Position numbers and translations under genes: made by a program
Shown here: piece by piece, positions 28,108-37,125 of the stretch
Layout of the letters: each line of letters begins with the position of its first letter
How positions within the stretch are numbered: the first letter of the stretch is position 1
The notes under the pieces: generated by a model
Seen by the model: only the letters and a program-made list of their open reading frames with translations
What the model was told of the DNA's origin: nothing
Databases searched by the model: none
Assembly (NCBI GenBank): GCA_032358255.1
Contig: JAULBX010026940.1
Coordinates: forward strand, 434,001-498,000
Direction of reading: 5' to 3'
Source: Heterotrichella gracilis
Lineage: Eukaryota; Sar; Xanthophyceae; Tribonematales; Xanthonemataceae
DNA: 64,000 nucleotides

Positions 28108-28941
28108 TTGAAAAAGGTTGTTTCCTATTTTTTTACAGAATATAATTTAAGTCTACCATCGCTTAGATTTAAACAGCTTTTGTATTTGTTTTTAACTGTT
28201 AAAGCCGCATATTGGTTTTGTTATTATGATCTTTATTTTGGTAAAGACGCCATTGCATATATAAGACCAAACTCTTTAGGTAAATTAAAGGACATTGCTT
28301 TTATACTTTATAACGATTCGGCAACATCTTTTGGTTATTTTTTTATTGTTGGCACTCTGGTTTTTTTGGCATTGAGTTATTTTGTAAAAAAGATCCCTTT
28401 TATATTTGAGTTTATTATTTGGTTGTTGGTAATTAATATCCATAATAAGATCTATCCAACGCTAACAGGTGGCGACTTTCTTTTGAACCAGTTCTTATTT
28501 TTTAATTGTTTTCTTTCTAAAAGATTTGACGAGAATTTGAGCTGGCAAAATTTATTTTCAAAATGCCTGCACAATTTTGGTGCGCTTGCTATTATCATTC
28601 AAATTCAATTAGTGTATTTAATCGCTGGCCTTGCAAAATTAAACAGCAGCGATTGGGCTAATGGCAGTGCCATTAATAACTTAAGCAACATAGAACATTT
28701 TAATTTATTTTCTTTTTCATTTACTGGTACAGGTTTTGTGGGTTGTTTTATTAATTATTTTGTGCTTTTATACCAATTAATGTTCCCTGCTTTAATATGG
28801 ATCGATAAAGTAAAAAAACCACTCCTGCTAGTGGGCATACTCATACATTTGTACATTGCTTTTGTTACTGGCCTTGTAAGCTTTGGTATCATTATGATAA
28901 TTGCTTACGTATTTTTTTGGCCATTTAAAAAACAATCCTGA
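28108..28941 (+). CDS. HTTM-like multi-pass membrane protein
   Basis: 277 residues with a TTG start at 28108 and about seven hydrophobic helices. The segment YLIAGLAKLNSSDWANGSAI matches the pattern of HTTM-domain proteins (relatives of vitamin K-dependent gamma-carboxylase), where a Lys-Leu-Asn precedes a Trp-containing loop. These are commonly found with DCC proteins; one is at 20329. It ends 21 bp before prfB. Function is not known. Confidence 0.7.
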   Translation: MKKVVSYFFTEYNLSLPSLRFKQLLYLFLTVKAAYWFCYYDLYFGKDAIAYIRPNSLGKLKDIAFILYNDSATSFGYFFIVGTLVFLALSYFVKKIPFIFEFIIWLLVINIHNKIYPTLTGGDFLLNQFLFFNCFLSKRFDENLSWQNLFSKCLHNFGALAIIIQIQLVYLIAGLAKLNSSDWANGSAINNLSNIEHFNLFSFSFTGTGFVGCFINYFVLLYQLMFPALIWIDKVKKPLLLVGILIHLYIAFVTGLVSFGIIMIIAYVFFWPFKKQS

Positions 28942-28950
28942 TTTTTTTAT

Positions 28951-28958
28951 TATCTTTG
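28951..28958 (+). promoter_or_regulatory. Candidate -7 box just ahead of prfB
   Basis: TATCTTTG fits TAnnTTTG but ends only 4 bases before the prfB ATG at 28963. If real, the mRNA would be leaderless or nearly so. No -33 box was found at the usual spacing. Confidence 0.35.
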
Positions 28959-28962
28959 CATT

Positions 28963-30067
28963 ATGTTTACAAATGAGCAATTAAAAGACTTGAATGATCG
29001 CAGTGCCGCGTTGAGGGGGTTTCTTTGACTACGATCGTAAAAAACACGACCTCGAATTACTAGAGGAGAAGACATTAGATCCAAATTTCTGGAACGATTC
29101 TAAACAAGCAGAAAAAATACTTAACGAAGTAAAGCAGGTTAAATCCTGGACCAGTGCTTTTGATAAACTTCATACGCAGGTAGAAGATCTTAATACGTTA
29201 TACGAGTTTTACAAAAGTGGCGATGCTACTGAAGAAGAAACGGAAGCAGAGTATAATGCAGCTTTAAAAAACCTGGAGGATATTGAATTTAAGAACATGC
29301 TTCGCGGCGAGGAAGATCACTTGGATTGTATCCTGCAAATAAATGCCGGCGCGGGTGGAACCGAGAGTTGTGATTGGGCAAGCATGTTATTTCGTATGTA
29401 TCTGATGTGGGCCGAAAAACACGGCTATAAGGTAAAAGAACTGGATTATAACGCCGGAGATATGGCCGGAATAAAATCAGTATCCATTCAAATTGAAGGT
29501 GAGTTTGCCTATGGTTATTTAAAAGGCGAGAATGGAGTGCATCGTTTGGTACGCATTAGTCCGTTTGATTCAAATGCAAAACGTCACACTAGTTTTGCCT
29601 CCGTTTATGTTTACCCAGTTGTTGATGATACTATTGAAATTGAGATAAAACCTGCTGATATAGAAATTTCCACTTCTCGAAGCGGTGGTGCCGGTGGACA
29701 AAATGTAAATAAGGTAGAAAGTAAAGTACAGTTAACACATAAACCTACAGGCATTGTGGTTGTTTGCCAGGTAGAACGTTCGCAATTAGGGAACAGAGAA
29801 CTTGCCATGAAAATGTTACGCTCGCAATTATATGAATTGGAATTGCGTAAGCGTAACGAAGCAAAAAACGCTGTTGAAGATGGAAAGATGAAAATAGAGT
29901 GGGGTTCACAAATTCGCAGTTATGTATTGCATCCATATAAAATGGTGAACGATCACAGAACAGAATTTAAACTCACCGATGCTGAGGGTGTTTTAAATGG
30001 CAATCTTGACGAACTAATAAAAGTGTACTTAATGGCCTTAGGTGGCAAACAATACCAGAAAAATTAA
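28963..30067 (+). CDS. prfB: Peptide chain release factor 2, with programmed +1 frameshift
   Basis: RF2 recognises UAA and UGA stops. The gene is in two frames: 28963-29025 encodes 21 residues and stops at in-frame TGA 29026-29028; reading resumes at 29027 (GAC) in the +1 frame to the stop at 30065-30067, for 367 residues in all. Visible in the main frame are SPF (the anticodon-like stop-recognition tripeptide, in [14 protein letters not shown]) and the GGQ hydrolysis loop ([12 protein letters not shown]). Length matches E. coli RF2. This is autoregulation, not damage. rsmA follows by 2 bp. Confidence 0.97.
29014..29029 (+). promoter_or_regulatory. RF2 programmed frameshift signal
   Basis: AGGGGG at 29014-29019 is an internal Shine-Dalgarno sequence, followed by 3 bases and the slippery CTT TGA C (29023-29029). 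This is the classic arrangement: low RF2 lets the ribosome pause at UGA and slip +1. It differs from the E. coli signal only in the spacer. Confidence 0.96.
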
Positions 30068-30069
30068 AC

Positions 30070-30852
30070 ATGGCGCAACCTGTAAGAGCAAAAAAACATT
30101 TAGGTCAGCATTTTTTGAATGATGAGAATATTGCCGGAAATACGGTAAACGCTCTTTTAGAAAAAGATAAAACTTCTTTTATTATTGAGGTGGGTCCGGG
30201 TACCGGGGTTTTGACACAATTCCTGATAAATGACGTTGATAATTTTTTAGCGATGGATGTGGATGGAGAATCGGTTGAATATTTAAAAACAAAATATCCT
30301 GAAAAAAAAGATAAAATAGTTTTAGCTGATTTTTTAGAAACAGATCTTCAAAAATTAGCAGGACAAAAATTTAATGTTGTTGGAAATTTTCCTTACAATA
30401 TCTCAAGTCAGATCATGTTTAAGGTATTGGAAAATAAAAATTCCGTCGATTATGTAGTGGGTATGTTTCAAAAAGAAGTAGCGATGCGACTTGCGGAAAA
30501 ACCTGGATCAAAAGTATACGGCATTTTAAGTGTATTGTTACAGGCTTTTTATGAAATTGAATATTTGTTTACAGTGCATGAGAATGTTTTTTCGCCACCA
30601 CCAAAAGTAAAAAGTGCGGTTATACGCTTAACAAGAAACAATGTTCAGAAATTAGATTGCGATGAAGACCTGTTTAAAAAAGTAGTAAAAACCACATTTA
30701 ACCAACGTCGTAAGACCATTCGTAATTCGGTCCGCACTTTATTTAATAATAACGAATTGAGGCACCCGCTTTTAGACAAACGTCCGGAACAGCTTTCGGT
30801 AGCGCAGTTTGTGGAATTAACGAAATTTGTTCAGGAGCAGACTGCTTTATAG
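30070..30852 (+). CDS. rsmA: 16S rRNA dimethyladenosine transferase
   Basis: 260 residues. The enzyme dimethylates two adjacent adenosines near the 3' end of 16S rRNA late in 30S assembly. Motifs in order: KKHLGQHFLND at the N-terminus, SAM-binding EVGPGTGVLT near 40-49, the NFPYNISSQ catalytic motif IV near 110, and FFSPPPKV-like FSPPPKVKSAVIRL. It lies 2 bp after prfB. The 3' end overlaps the convergent glycosyltransferase by 22 bp. Confidence 0.95.
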   Translation: MAQPVRAKKHLGQHFLNDENIAGNTVNALLEKDKTSFIIEVGPGTGVLTQFLINDVDNFLAMDVDGESVEYLKTKYPEKKDKIVLADFLETDLQKLAGQKFNVVGNFPYNISSQIMFKVLENKNSVDYVVGMFQKEVAMRLAEKPGSKVYGILSVLLQAFYEIEYLFTVHENVFSPPPKVKSAVIRLTRNNVQKLDCDEDLFKKVVKTTFNQRRKTIRNSVRTLFNNNELRHPLLDKRPEQLSVAQFVELTKFVQEQTAL

Positions 30853-31991
30853 AACTCAGCTAGTTTTTTCCCCACAATTTCCTGAGAAGCATTTTCTGAA
30901 ATAAAGTTCACCATTTTTTCAGGAGCGAACTTTATTTTTCCATCTAAGAATTCTTTCAGATTATTTTCTAACGCCTTCTCATCACCAACATCCACTAATT
31001 TTCCGAGATCGTTATTGATCATATTTGGTAACTGACCAACCTTGCTTGCAAATACCGGTAAACCGCTGGCAAGTGCTTCTAATACAACAACCGGCATGCC
31101 TTCGTAATTACTAAATAAGATCAAAGCGTTTGCTTGTTGCATGTAAGTTGCAACTTCTGCAGGAGTTTTCTCGCCAACAAAAGTTGTATGGGTTAATTGT
31201 AATTTTTTTGCTTCGTTTACATAGTGAGAAATGGTTTCTGCGTTTCCGCCAACAACTACAAGATCGAAATCGTAATTAGATTGTTGTAATTTTTGAATAA
31301 CGTGTAACGTACCGGTAATATTTTTTTCTCTTTCAACTAAGGATGAAACATGAAGTAATAACGGCCTTTGGCTTTTTGCGTTTTTGTTTTCTTTAAATAA
31401 TTTGGTATCCACCACGTTATAAAGTAATTCATAATTGCCTTTTAAACCATGGCCAAGCATAGCTTGTTTTTGTTTTTCGGAAACGTAATAAATTTTAGAA
31501 GCAGATCTAACTGCTATTTGAGTTCTGTCTTTTACAATACCGCTTTTGTAATTAGCGTCTTCAGGCAAATAACCACTCCAGTGCTCTACAATTGTATATG
31601 GCACTTTGTAGTGATCTTTAAATATTGGTAATGCAATTGCAGCAGGAAAAATAACATTCAGTTGAATAGCTTTAATGGAAACATTATTTTTGATCAATTC
31701 CTCCAGTAATAATTTATACGCCTTCTTAAAACGAAAATATTTTATAAAAAAAGAAATTAAGGGGGTAGTACTTTTTGGATATTCTAATATCCATTCTTCA
31801 AAAGTCCCGTCTTTGTTTTTTTTGATCTTAAAGTCTTCAGCTGTTGATGTTGAATAAGCATATACAACAATAACAGGCATGTATTTGCTTAATGCCAATG
31901 CGTGGTTGCGAATAAAAATTCCGTGATTTTTGTTGTGTGGTGTTGGATACCAGGAAGCTAAAAAGAGAATTGCCTGTTTATCTTGCGACAT
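30831..31991 (-). CDS. Family 4 glycosyltransferase
   Basis: 386 residues with the GT-B two-domain layout. The N-terminal domain begins AILFLASWYPTPHNKNHGIF, the usual acceptor-side start of GT4 enzymes. The C-terminal domain has the nucleotide-sugar EX7E motif within FSNYEGMPVVVLEALASG, followed by GLPVFASKVGQLPNMI. It is cytoplasmic or membrane-associated and probably works on surface polysaccharide; acceptor and donor cannot be named. It is the last gene of a run with the SiaB-like and deoxynucleoside kinase genes (8 bp gap upstream). Confidence 0.9.
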   Translation of the reverse strand: MSQDKQAILFLASWYPTPHNKNHGIFIRNHALALSKYMPVIVVYAYSTSTAEDFKIKKNKDGTFEEWILEYPKSTTPLISFFIKYFRFKKAYKLLLEELIKNNVSIKAIQLNVIFPAAIALPIFKDHYKVPYTIVEHWSGYLPEDANYKSGIVKDRTQIAVRSASKIYYVSEKQKQAMLGHGLKGNYELLYNVVDTKLFKENKNAKSQRPLLLHVSSLVEREKNITGTLHVIQKLQQSNYDFDLVVVGGNAETISHYVNEAKKLQLTHTTFVGEKTPAEVATYMQQANALILFSNYEGMPVVVLEALASGLPVFASKVGQLPNMINNDLGKLVDVGDEKALENNLKEFLDGKIKFAPEKMVNFISENASQEIVGKKLAEFYKAVCS

Positions 31992-31999
31992 TTTTTGGC

Positions 32000-32575
32000 T
32001 TACTCAAGATTTATTTTCACCTCTAATAAAAACAAAGAGTATTTTTCGTTGATGACCTCAAAAGAGGGCGTAATTTTATTTCCAGATTTCATGGCAATGG
32101 TAATAAATCCTAAACCGGCGCCGCCTTTATCGCTCAGCTCGTTATTCTCAAGATGCTCTAAATAAAATGCTTTTAAAGCTGCAGGATCATCAAATGAATT
32201 TATTTTTTCTATCTGGCTTTTTACTTTATCAACCGATGCGCTAGTGATTAAGTTAGCAGAGATAATGCTTACTGCTTTATCTGAATGACCTAATAAGAAA
32301 AAATTATGTTGAGAGCCTTTATCGTCTTTATGACCGTGTATCAACTGGTTTTGAAGAGATTCTACACAAATAAAGAAAACTTTTTTTACAACTTGTTTTG
32401 GGAAATTTTTGTCAAGTATTTTACCTTCAATTTCCGTTTCAAGTTTAGAAATAGTTTCGTTATTTAAAACGCCATCATAGGCTAATATCAATTGGCCCGA
32501 TTGATTTAAATTTTTTACCTGTTTTGCAAAGTGCAGGTCAAAAAACTCTGATTCCTTATTTAAAGTTAAGCTCAC
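32000..32575 (-). CDS. SiaB-like (DUF6272) protein kinase / GHKL-type ATPase
   Basis: 191 residues, soluble. An N-box-like helix is seen in VFFICVESLQNQLIHG and a G-box in DKGGAGLGFITIA, the ATP-lid features of anti-sigma-factor-like kinases. DUF6272/SiaB proteins in Pseudomonas phosphorylate the small protein SiaC and are opposed by the PP2C phosphatase SiaA. PP2C relatives of SiaA occur at 2789 and 18214 here, but no SiaC (DUF1987) gene is seen in the window. It abuts the deoxynucleoside kinase gene with no gap. Confidence 0.8.
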   Translation of the reverse strand: MSLTLNKESEFFDLHFAKQVKNLNQSGQLILAYDGVLNNETISKLETEIEGKILDKNFPKQVVKKVFFICVESLQNQLIHGHKDDKGSQHNFFLLGHSDKAVSIISANLITSASVDKVKSQIEKINSFDDPAALKAFYLEHLENNELSDKGGAGLGFITIAMKSGNKITPSFEVINEKYSLFLLEVKINLE

Positions 32576-33193
32576 CTATTTAAATAAACCGTTTAGTTCA
32601 GCATCTATCATTCTAATTACCTTACCAAAATCTTCTTTGTTCTCGCTGAAATTAATATCATCAACATCCACTACCAAAATCTTTCCTGATTCGTATGATC
32701 CGCTCCAGGCTTCGTAACGCTCGTTCAGTCTTTTCAAATAATCTAAACGAATACTGTTCTCATAATCCCTTCCGCGTTTTTGAATTTGTTTTACCAGAGT
32801 AGGCACGCTTGCTCTTAGGTAAATGATCAGATCTGGCGCTTTTATCAAACTTTCCATTAATTTAAATAACGAAAAATAGTTATCATAATCACGCGAGGTC
32901 ATTAAACCCATTGCATGCAAGTTGGGTGCAAAAATGTAAGCATCTTCATAAATTGTTCTATCCTGAACAACGGAGTGTTTACCTTTTCTTATATCAAGGA
33001 TCTGGTTAAATCTATTATTTAAAAAATACACTTGCAAATTAAAGGACCAACGCTGCATATCTTCGTAAAAATCGTTCAAATAAGGGTTGTCATCTGCATC
33101 TTCATAATGCGCGTGCCACTTGTAATGTTTCGCTAGTAACGATGTTAATGTAGTTTTCCCTGACCCTATATTCCCGGCAATTGCAATATGCAT
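32576..33193 (-). CDS. Deoxynucleoside kinase
   Basis: 205 residues of the dNK/TK2-like family. P-loop GNIGSGKTTL lies at residues 7-16. The DRTIYEDAYIFA motif near 97 carries the ERS-like catalytic DR pair. The LID region RGRDYENSIRLDYLKRLNERYE is present. It phosphorylates deoxyribonucleosides in nucleotide salvage; substrate choice cannot be read from sequence. It is the first gene of a three-gene set with the SiaB-like and GT4 genes. Confidence 0.9.
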   Translation of the reverse strand: MHIAIAGNIGSGKTTLTSLLAKHYKWHAHYEDADDNPYLNDFYEDMQRWSFNLQVYFLNNRFNQILDIRKGKHSVVQDRTIYEDAYIFAPNLHAMGLMTSRDYDNYFSLFKLMESLIKAPDLIIYLRASVPTLVKQIQKRGRDYENSIRLDYLKRLNERYEAWSGSYESGKILVVDVDDINFSENKEDFGKVIRMIDAELNGLFK

Positions 33194-33302
33194 ACTTAGT
33201 TCTTAAAATTTGGTAAAATAATAGACTAAATTAGATATTTAATCTACAAAAACAAAAATTTAATTGATAAAATTTGATTTTTAGCCTAAAAGGCAGTTTT
33301 TT

Positions 33303-34322
33303 CTAAAAACGAGCACCTTTATCTATTAAATAATCAGCGCAAATCTTCTCAATCGCTTGATTTACAGGCACAAACGGAAGCTGAAAAGCGGCTTTGATCT
33401 TGCTATTTGAAAAAGATTGTGTGTTAAGGGCTGCGTAGATAACGGGTTTGGTAATTCTACGTTCTTTATTAGAAAAAGCGCAAACAAACGCATCCAATAT
33501 TCTTGCAAAACCAAGCATATTTTCGCCTGCATGAATAGTTGGTTTTTGTTTTTTTAATTGAGATTGAATTTTATCTAATATATCTTTGAATGAGTAATTA
33601 TTTTCAATTAAAATATAACGGTTGTTGAATAACCGTTGTTTAACCAAATGCAACATGCAAGCCGCAACATCTTCGCCGGCAATATAACCAGCTAAACCAG
33701 TTGTATAAAATCTATTTCCCTTATAACAAACATCAAATAATTTAGAACTGCTTTGGTCCCAAAATCCCGATGATAAAATCACTCCGGGGTTTACGATCAC
33801 AGCATTTAACCCTTCTTCTATACCCCGCCAAACCTCGCGCTCGCCATTATATTTACTAATAGCATAATCGCTTTCTTTTCCTGAAGATTTCCAGAAAACA
33901 GTTTCGTTAAGTGGCAATGTGTAATCGGAATTGTTAACCGTAGCAATCGAGCTCACATGGCACAAGGCATCAATCTTTTTATGCAAACAGGCATTCACCA
34001 CATTGGCTGCGCCGATCTCATTTATTAGGAATATTTTTTTGCGATCTCTTTTATTAAATGATACAAAGCCCGAACAGTTATAAACGGTTGTAACACCATT
34101 CATAGCTTCTTCAATCGAATAAATGTCGGTAATATCTACATCTACCCACTTAATTTTTTCAAAAAGTTCTTTTGGGTTAGTACAATAATATGAGAAAAGC
34201 TTTTCAACTTTTTTAAGATCGCTTGTTCTTTGTTTTGATGCAATAACGGGTTCATTGTTTTGCAAGAGTTTCAAAACAACATGACTTCCTAAAATACCTG
34301 TAGCACCAATTACTAAATTCAA
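33303..34322 (-). CDS. NAD-dependent epimerase/dehydratase (extended SDR)
   Basis: 339 residues. The cofactor motif GATGILGSH is at residues 6-14 and the active-site YAISKYNGE (YxxxK) is near 157-165. Close kin include 3-beta-hydroxysteroid dehydrogenase/dihydroflavonol reductase-like proteins of Bacteroidota. It shares a minus-strand run with the PAP2-like, gpsA and exonuclease genes (12 bp gap to the next upstream gene). Substrate unknown. Confidence 0.88.
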   Translation of the reverse strand: MNLVIGATGILGSHVVLKLLQNNEPVIASKQRTSDLKKVEKLFSYYCTNPKELFEKIKWVDVDITDIYSIEEAMNGVTTVYNCSGFVSFNKRDRKKIFLINEIGAANVVNACLHKKIDALCHVSSIATVNNSDYTLPLNETVFWKSSGKESDYAISKYNGEREVWRGIEEGLNAVIVNPGVILSSGFWDQSSSKLFDVCYKGNRFYTTGLAGYIAGEDVAACMLHLVKQRLFNNRYILIENNYSFKDILDKIQSQLKKQKPTIHAGENMLGFARILDAFVCAFSNKERRITKPVIYAALNTQSFSNSKIKAAFQLPFVPVNQAIEKICADYLIDKGARF

Positions 34323-34334
34323 AATATCTTCTTT

Positions 34335-34967
34335 CTATACAAAGGTTACTTTTTGCAGGCCAAAAAACAAACCGCTTTGTACAATTAATCCTAAAAAAAA
34401 GCCTAAATACAATTGCGCGGGTTTGTGTTCTTCTAAAACTAAACGCGCAAAGGCAACAATGCCGGCTAAAATAATTGTAGCAATGTAATAGGGTGTCATA
34501 TCAAAACGAATTAAATAAGAAACAGAAATTAAAATGCCCAACACGCCGCCTAAGCCAACCATATGCGCACTGATCTTATATTTTAAATTAATGAGTGTTG
34601 TAATTAAAATACAAACGGCACCGCCAATGATAAAGAGCTTAACGCTGTTCCAAATGTTGACGTCCATTAATAAATAAAACAAACCAAAATAGAACAACGC
34701 CGTTATAAATAATGGAAAGGTTCTGTCTTTTTGATCGGAAAGTGTAAGGCTGGGAATGCGTTTTAGTTTTACAAGTATGTAAATATTTAATACCGGAAAA
34801 ACAAAAGAGAACATAAATACAATTATAGAAATGCGCCACTTGGTCTCAAAAGGCGTGAGGTAATCGTACACTGTATTTTGCACACCAAAAAAAAGTAACA
34901 GGCATACGTAAGTGGCCATTAGCAATGGGTGCAGGAGGACAGAAACAACTAAAGCAAAATTTTTCAA
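34335..34967 (-). CDS. PAP2-like integral membrane protein
   Basis: 210 residues with about six hydrophobic helices. KISAHMVGLGG in place of PSGH and RLVLEEHKPAQLYLGFFLG resemble motifs 2 and 3 of PAP2 phosphatases; SDQKDRTFPLF may replace motif 1. The His residues are kept but surrounding residues differ from active lipid phosphatases, so activity is uncertain. It lies 6 bp after gpsA, which makes glycerol-3-phosphate for phospholipids, and a lipid-related role would fit. Confidence 0.65.
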   Translation of the reverse strand: MKNFALVVSVLLHPLLMATYVCLLLFFGVQNTVYDYLTPFETKWRISIIVFMFSFVFPVLNIYILVKLKRIPSLTLSDQKDRTFPLFITALFYFGLFYLLMDVNIWNSVKLFIIGGAVCILITTLINLKYKISAHMVGLGGVLGILISVSYLIRFDMTPYYIATIILAGIVAFARLVLEEHKPAQLYLGFFLGLIVQSGLFFGLQKVTFV

Positions 34968-34973
34968 TACGGT

Positions 34974-35966
34974 TTATGATAACAAATTTGATAATTCAAT
35001 TATTTCTTTGCGCGCATCCTGGTTCTTGTAAATGATATTATAAACAGCATTTGTAATAGGCATGTCAATATTATAATTCTTGTTTATTTCGTAAACACAT
35101 TTTACGGCGTAATAACCTTCGGCCACCATGTTCATTTCCAATTGCGCGCGTTTTACACCATAACCTTTTCCAAGCATAGTGCCAAACATACGGTTACGAC
35201 TGAATTGCGAATAAGCTGTTACCAAAAGATCACCCAAATAAGCAGAGGCGTTGATATCTCTGTCAATTGGGTGAACCGCATCTACAAAACGTTTTATTTC
35301 CTGGATAGCATTACTTATTAATACGGCTAAAAAATTATCGCCATAACCTAAACCGTGACAAATACCACCTGCAACGGCAATTACGTTTTTTAGTACTGCA
35401 GAATATTCTGTTCCGTAAATATCGTCGCTAACAGATGATTTTAAATAACGGCAATTTAAAAGTTCACTTAACGTTGTAGCGTTCTTTGTGTTTTGCGAAG
35501 CAATGGTCAAATAACTTAATTTTTCCATGGCAACTTCTTCAGCGTGGCATGGACCGGTAATAACGCCTATGTTTTGTAAAGGCACATTGTAAGCTGTATT
35601 TAAATACTCGCCAACAATTAAATTATGTTCAGGCACAATGCCTTTTATGGCAGAAAAAATAATTTTGTCTTTAAGATCATTTTCTTTTAAACCAGAAAAA
35701 GAGTTATGTAAAAAAGCAGAGGGGATAGCGAGAATAAGATAATCTGAATTTTTTATGCAATCGGAAATTGAATCGAAAAAAGAGATCTTGGAAATGTCAA
35801 AATCTACCGAGCTTAAATATTTTGGATTGTTCTTGTATTCTTTGAACAGCGTAATATCTTCCTGCTTACGAATGAACCAGTTTATTTTTGTAGTGTTGTT
35901 TAGCAATAATTTTGCCAGCGCTGTTGCCCAACTTCCACTACCAATAATTGCTATACGAGGGGCCAT
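34974..35966 (-). CDS. gpsA: Glycerol-3-phosphate dehydrogenase [NAD(P)+]
   Basis: 330 residues, normal for GpsA, which reduces dihydroxyacetone phosphate to sn-glycerol-3-phosphate for phospholipid synthesis. Seen: IIGSGSWATALAKLL Rossmann motif (7-21), AIPSAFLH, GPCHAEEVA near 138, the catalytic-Lys region AVLKNVIAVAGGICHGLGYGDN around 190-210, and RNRMFGTMLGKG. Overlaps nothing; 20 bp after the exonuclease gene on the same strand. Confidence 0.96.
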   Translation of the reverse strand: MAPRIAIIGSGSWATALAKLLLNNTTKINWFIRKQEDITLFKEYKNNPKYLSSVDFDISKISFFDSISDCIKNSDYLILAIPSAFLHNSFSGLKENDLKDKIIFSAIKGIVPEHNLIVGEYLNTAYNVPLQNIGVITGPCHAEEVAMEKLSYLTIASQNTKNATTLSELLNCRYLKSSVSDDIYGTEYSAVLKNVIAVAGGICHGLGYGDNFLAVLISNAIQEIKRFVDAVHPIDRDINASAYLGDLLVTAYSQFSRNRMFGTMLGKGYGVKRAQLEMNMVAEGYYAVKCVYEINKNYNIDMPITNAVYNIIYKNQDARKEIIELSNLLS

Positions 35967-35986
35967 GTATAAAATTTTGCATGAAT

Positions 35987-36682
35987 TTACACAAAAATAA
36001 TATCATCATCGCTTAAATTTCCGGTTCCCGCAAAGCGATTGTAAACGCGGGCCAGTGTGATAACATCCTTTTTACAATACTTCTCTATTTTTTCGAGGTT
36101 TTTTTCTTCGTAAAAGGTCTTACCAACCATGCTCCCATCCATTTCATCTTTTGGAGAAGGAATACCCAATACATGCGCCAAGAGATTTAGAGAGCTGAAA
36201 TTTTTTACGTCTCCAAATTTCCAAAGGTCCATGGTATCAATATGCTTTACCTCCCAGGGTTTTAATCCCTGAATTTGTAATGTTTTTGGCAGGGGCAAAT
36301 TATTTATCAAAAAGCGTCGGCACAGGAAAGGAAAATCAAATTCTTTGCCATTATGGGCACATAATAAATGACTATAGGTATTAAAATGCGCTTTTAAAAG
36401 TTCTGCGAATTGAGTTAAAATTTCTACTTCGTTAGTGGAAGTAATTGCTTTTACACGAAATTTTTTCTGGTTGTAAAAGCCCAACCCAATGCAAACAACT
36501 TTTGCGAACTCAGCATAAATACCGGCTTTACTATATTGTTGTTCGGGCGCAATATCCTTATTGTATTGCCATTTTTTATTCCAAAGCTCTTTGGTGTTCT
36601 CGTCCAGATCGCTGTATTTATATGTTACAGGAACGGTCTCAATATCGATGAATAATATTTTTTCTATTTCTGTTGTTGTCAT
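35987..36682 (-). CDS. PolB-type 3'-5' exonuclease-like protein
   Basis: 231 residues of the predicted 3'-5' exonuclease family related to the DNA polymerase B proofreading domain. DEDD-type acidic residues are visible: Asp13 and Glu15 in FIDIETVPV, the Asp in AHNGKEFDFPFL near 112, and the final Asp in YCKKDVITLARVYNRF near 208. It is a stand-alone domain with no polymerase. It lies 2 bp after a small lipoprotein gene and ahead of gpsA. Confidence 0.85.
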   Translation of the reverse strand: MTTTEIEKILFIDIETVPVTYKYSDLDENTKELWNKKWQYNKDIAPEQQYSKAGIYAEFAKVVCIGLGFYNQKKFRVKAITSTNEVEILTQFAELLKAHFNTYSHLLCAHNGKEFDFPFLCRRFLINNLPLPKTLQIQGLKPWEVKHIDTMDLWKFGDVKNFSSLNLLAHVLGIPSPKDEMDGSMVGKTFYEEKNLEKIEKYCKKDVITLARVYNRFAGTGNLSDDDIIFV

Positions 36683-36684
36683 TT

Positions 36685-37089
36685 TTATTGGGGTTGATCG
36701 TTATAATCTTCGGGGGTAATTAAAAAAGAATAAATGAATTTGTCTTCACGGTCTTTGTAATAGTATTCAAAACTCGAGTTAATACGTTTTAGTTCGGCTA
36801 ATTCCGTGTTTGTTTTTATGGTATTGATAATTCCGGGCCTTAAGGCTAAATTAAACTTGGCAGTGTCAACTTTTGCGGCAAACAAATTTATCAAGGTGTA
36901 TTTATAAACAATGGTGTTACCATTCTTAATTTCAATGCCATCCATTCTGGTTTCCTGATCTATCATCATGGGGCATTTGCTATTGAATTGGGTCACAACT
37001 TTTAAAGCTTTGTTATCAATTGATTCAGGACTTGTGCAACGACTAAAAACAAGAACCGATGCAACTATTATTATTAAGATCTTTTTCAC
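36685..37089 (-). CDS. Small lipoprotein of unknown function
   Basis: 134 residues with a lipoprotein signal (lipobox VFSRC, Cys near residue 18) after a short hydrophobic core. The mature part contains a conserved-looking CPMMIDQETRMDGIEIKNGNT stretch. No family was recognised with certainty. It heads the run that continues into the exonuclease and gpsA genes. Confidence 0.7.
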   Translation of the reverse strand: MKKILIIIVASVLVFSRCTSPESIDNKALKVVTQFNSKCPMMIDQETRMDGIEIKNGNTIVYKYTLINLFAAKVDTAKFNLALRPGIINTIKTNTELAELKRINSSFEYYYKDREDKFIYSFLITPEDYNDQPQ

Positions 37090-37125
37090 GGATTTAAAAA
37101 TATCAAATAATGCCGTATAAACAAA

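Noticed and set aside
28963-29028. prfB looks broken by an early in-frame TGA
   Set aside because: The site is the standard RF2 +1 frameshift signal and the second frame is complete, so the gene is intact.
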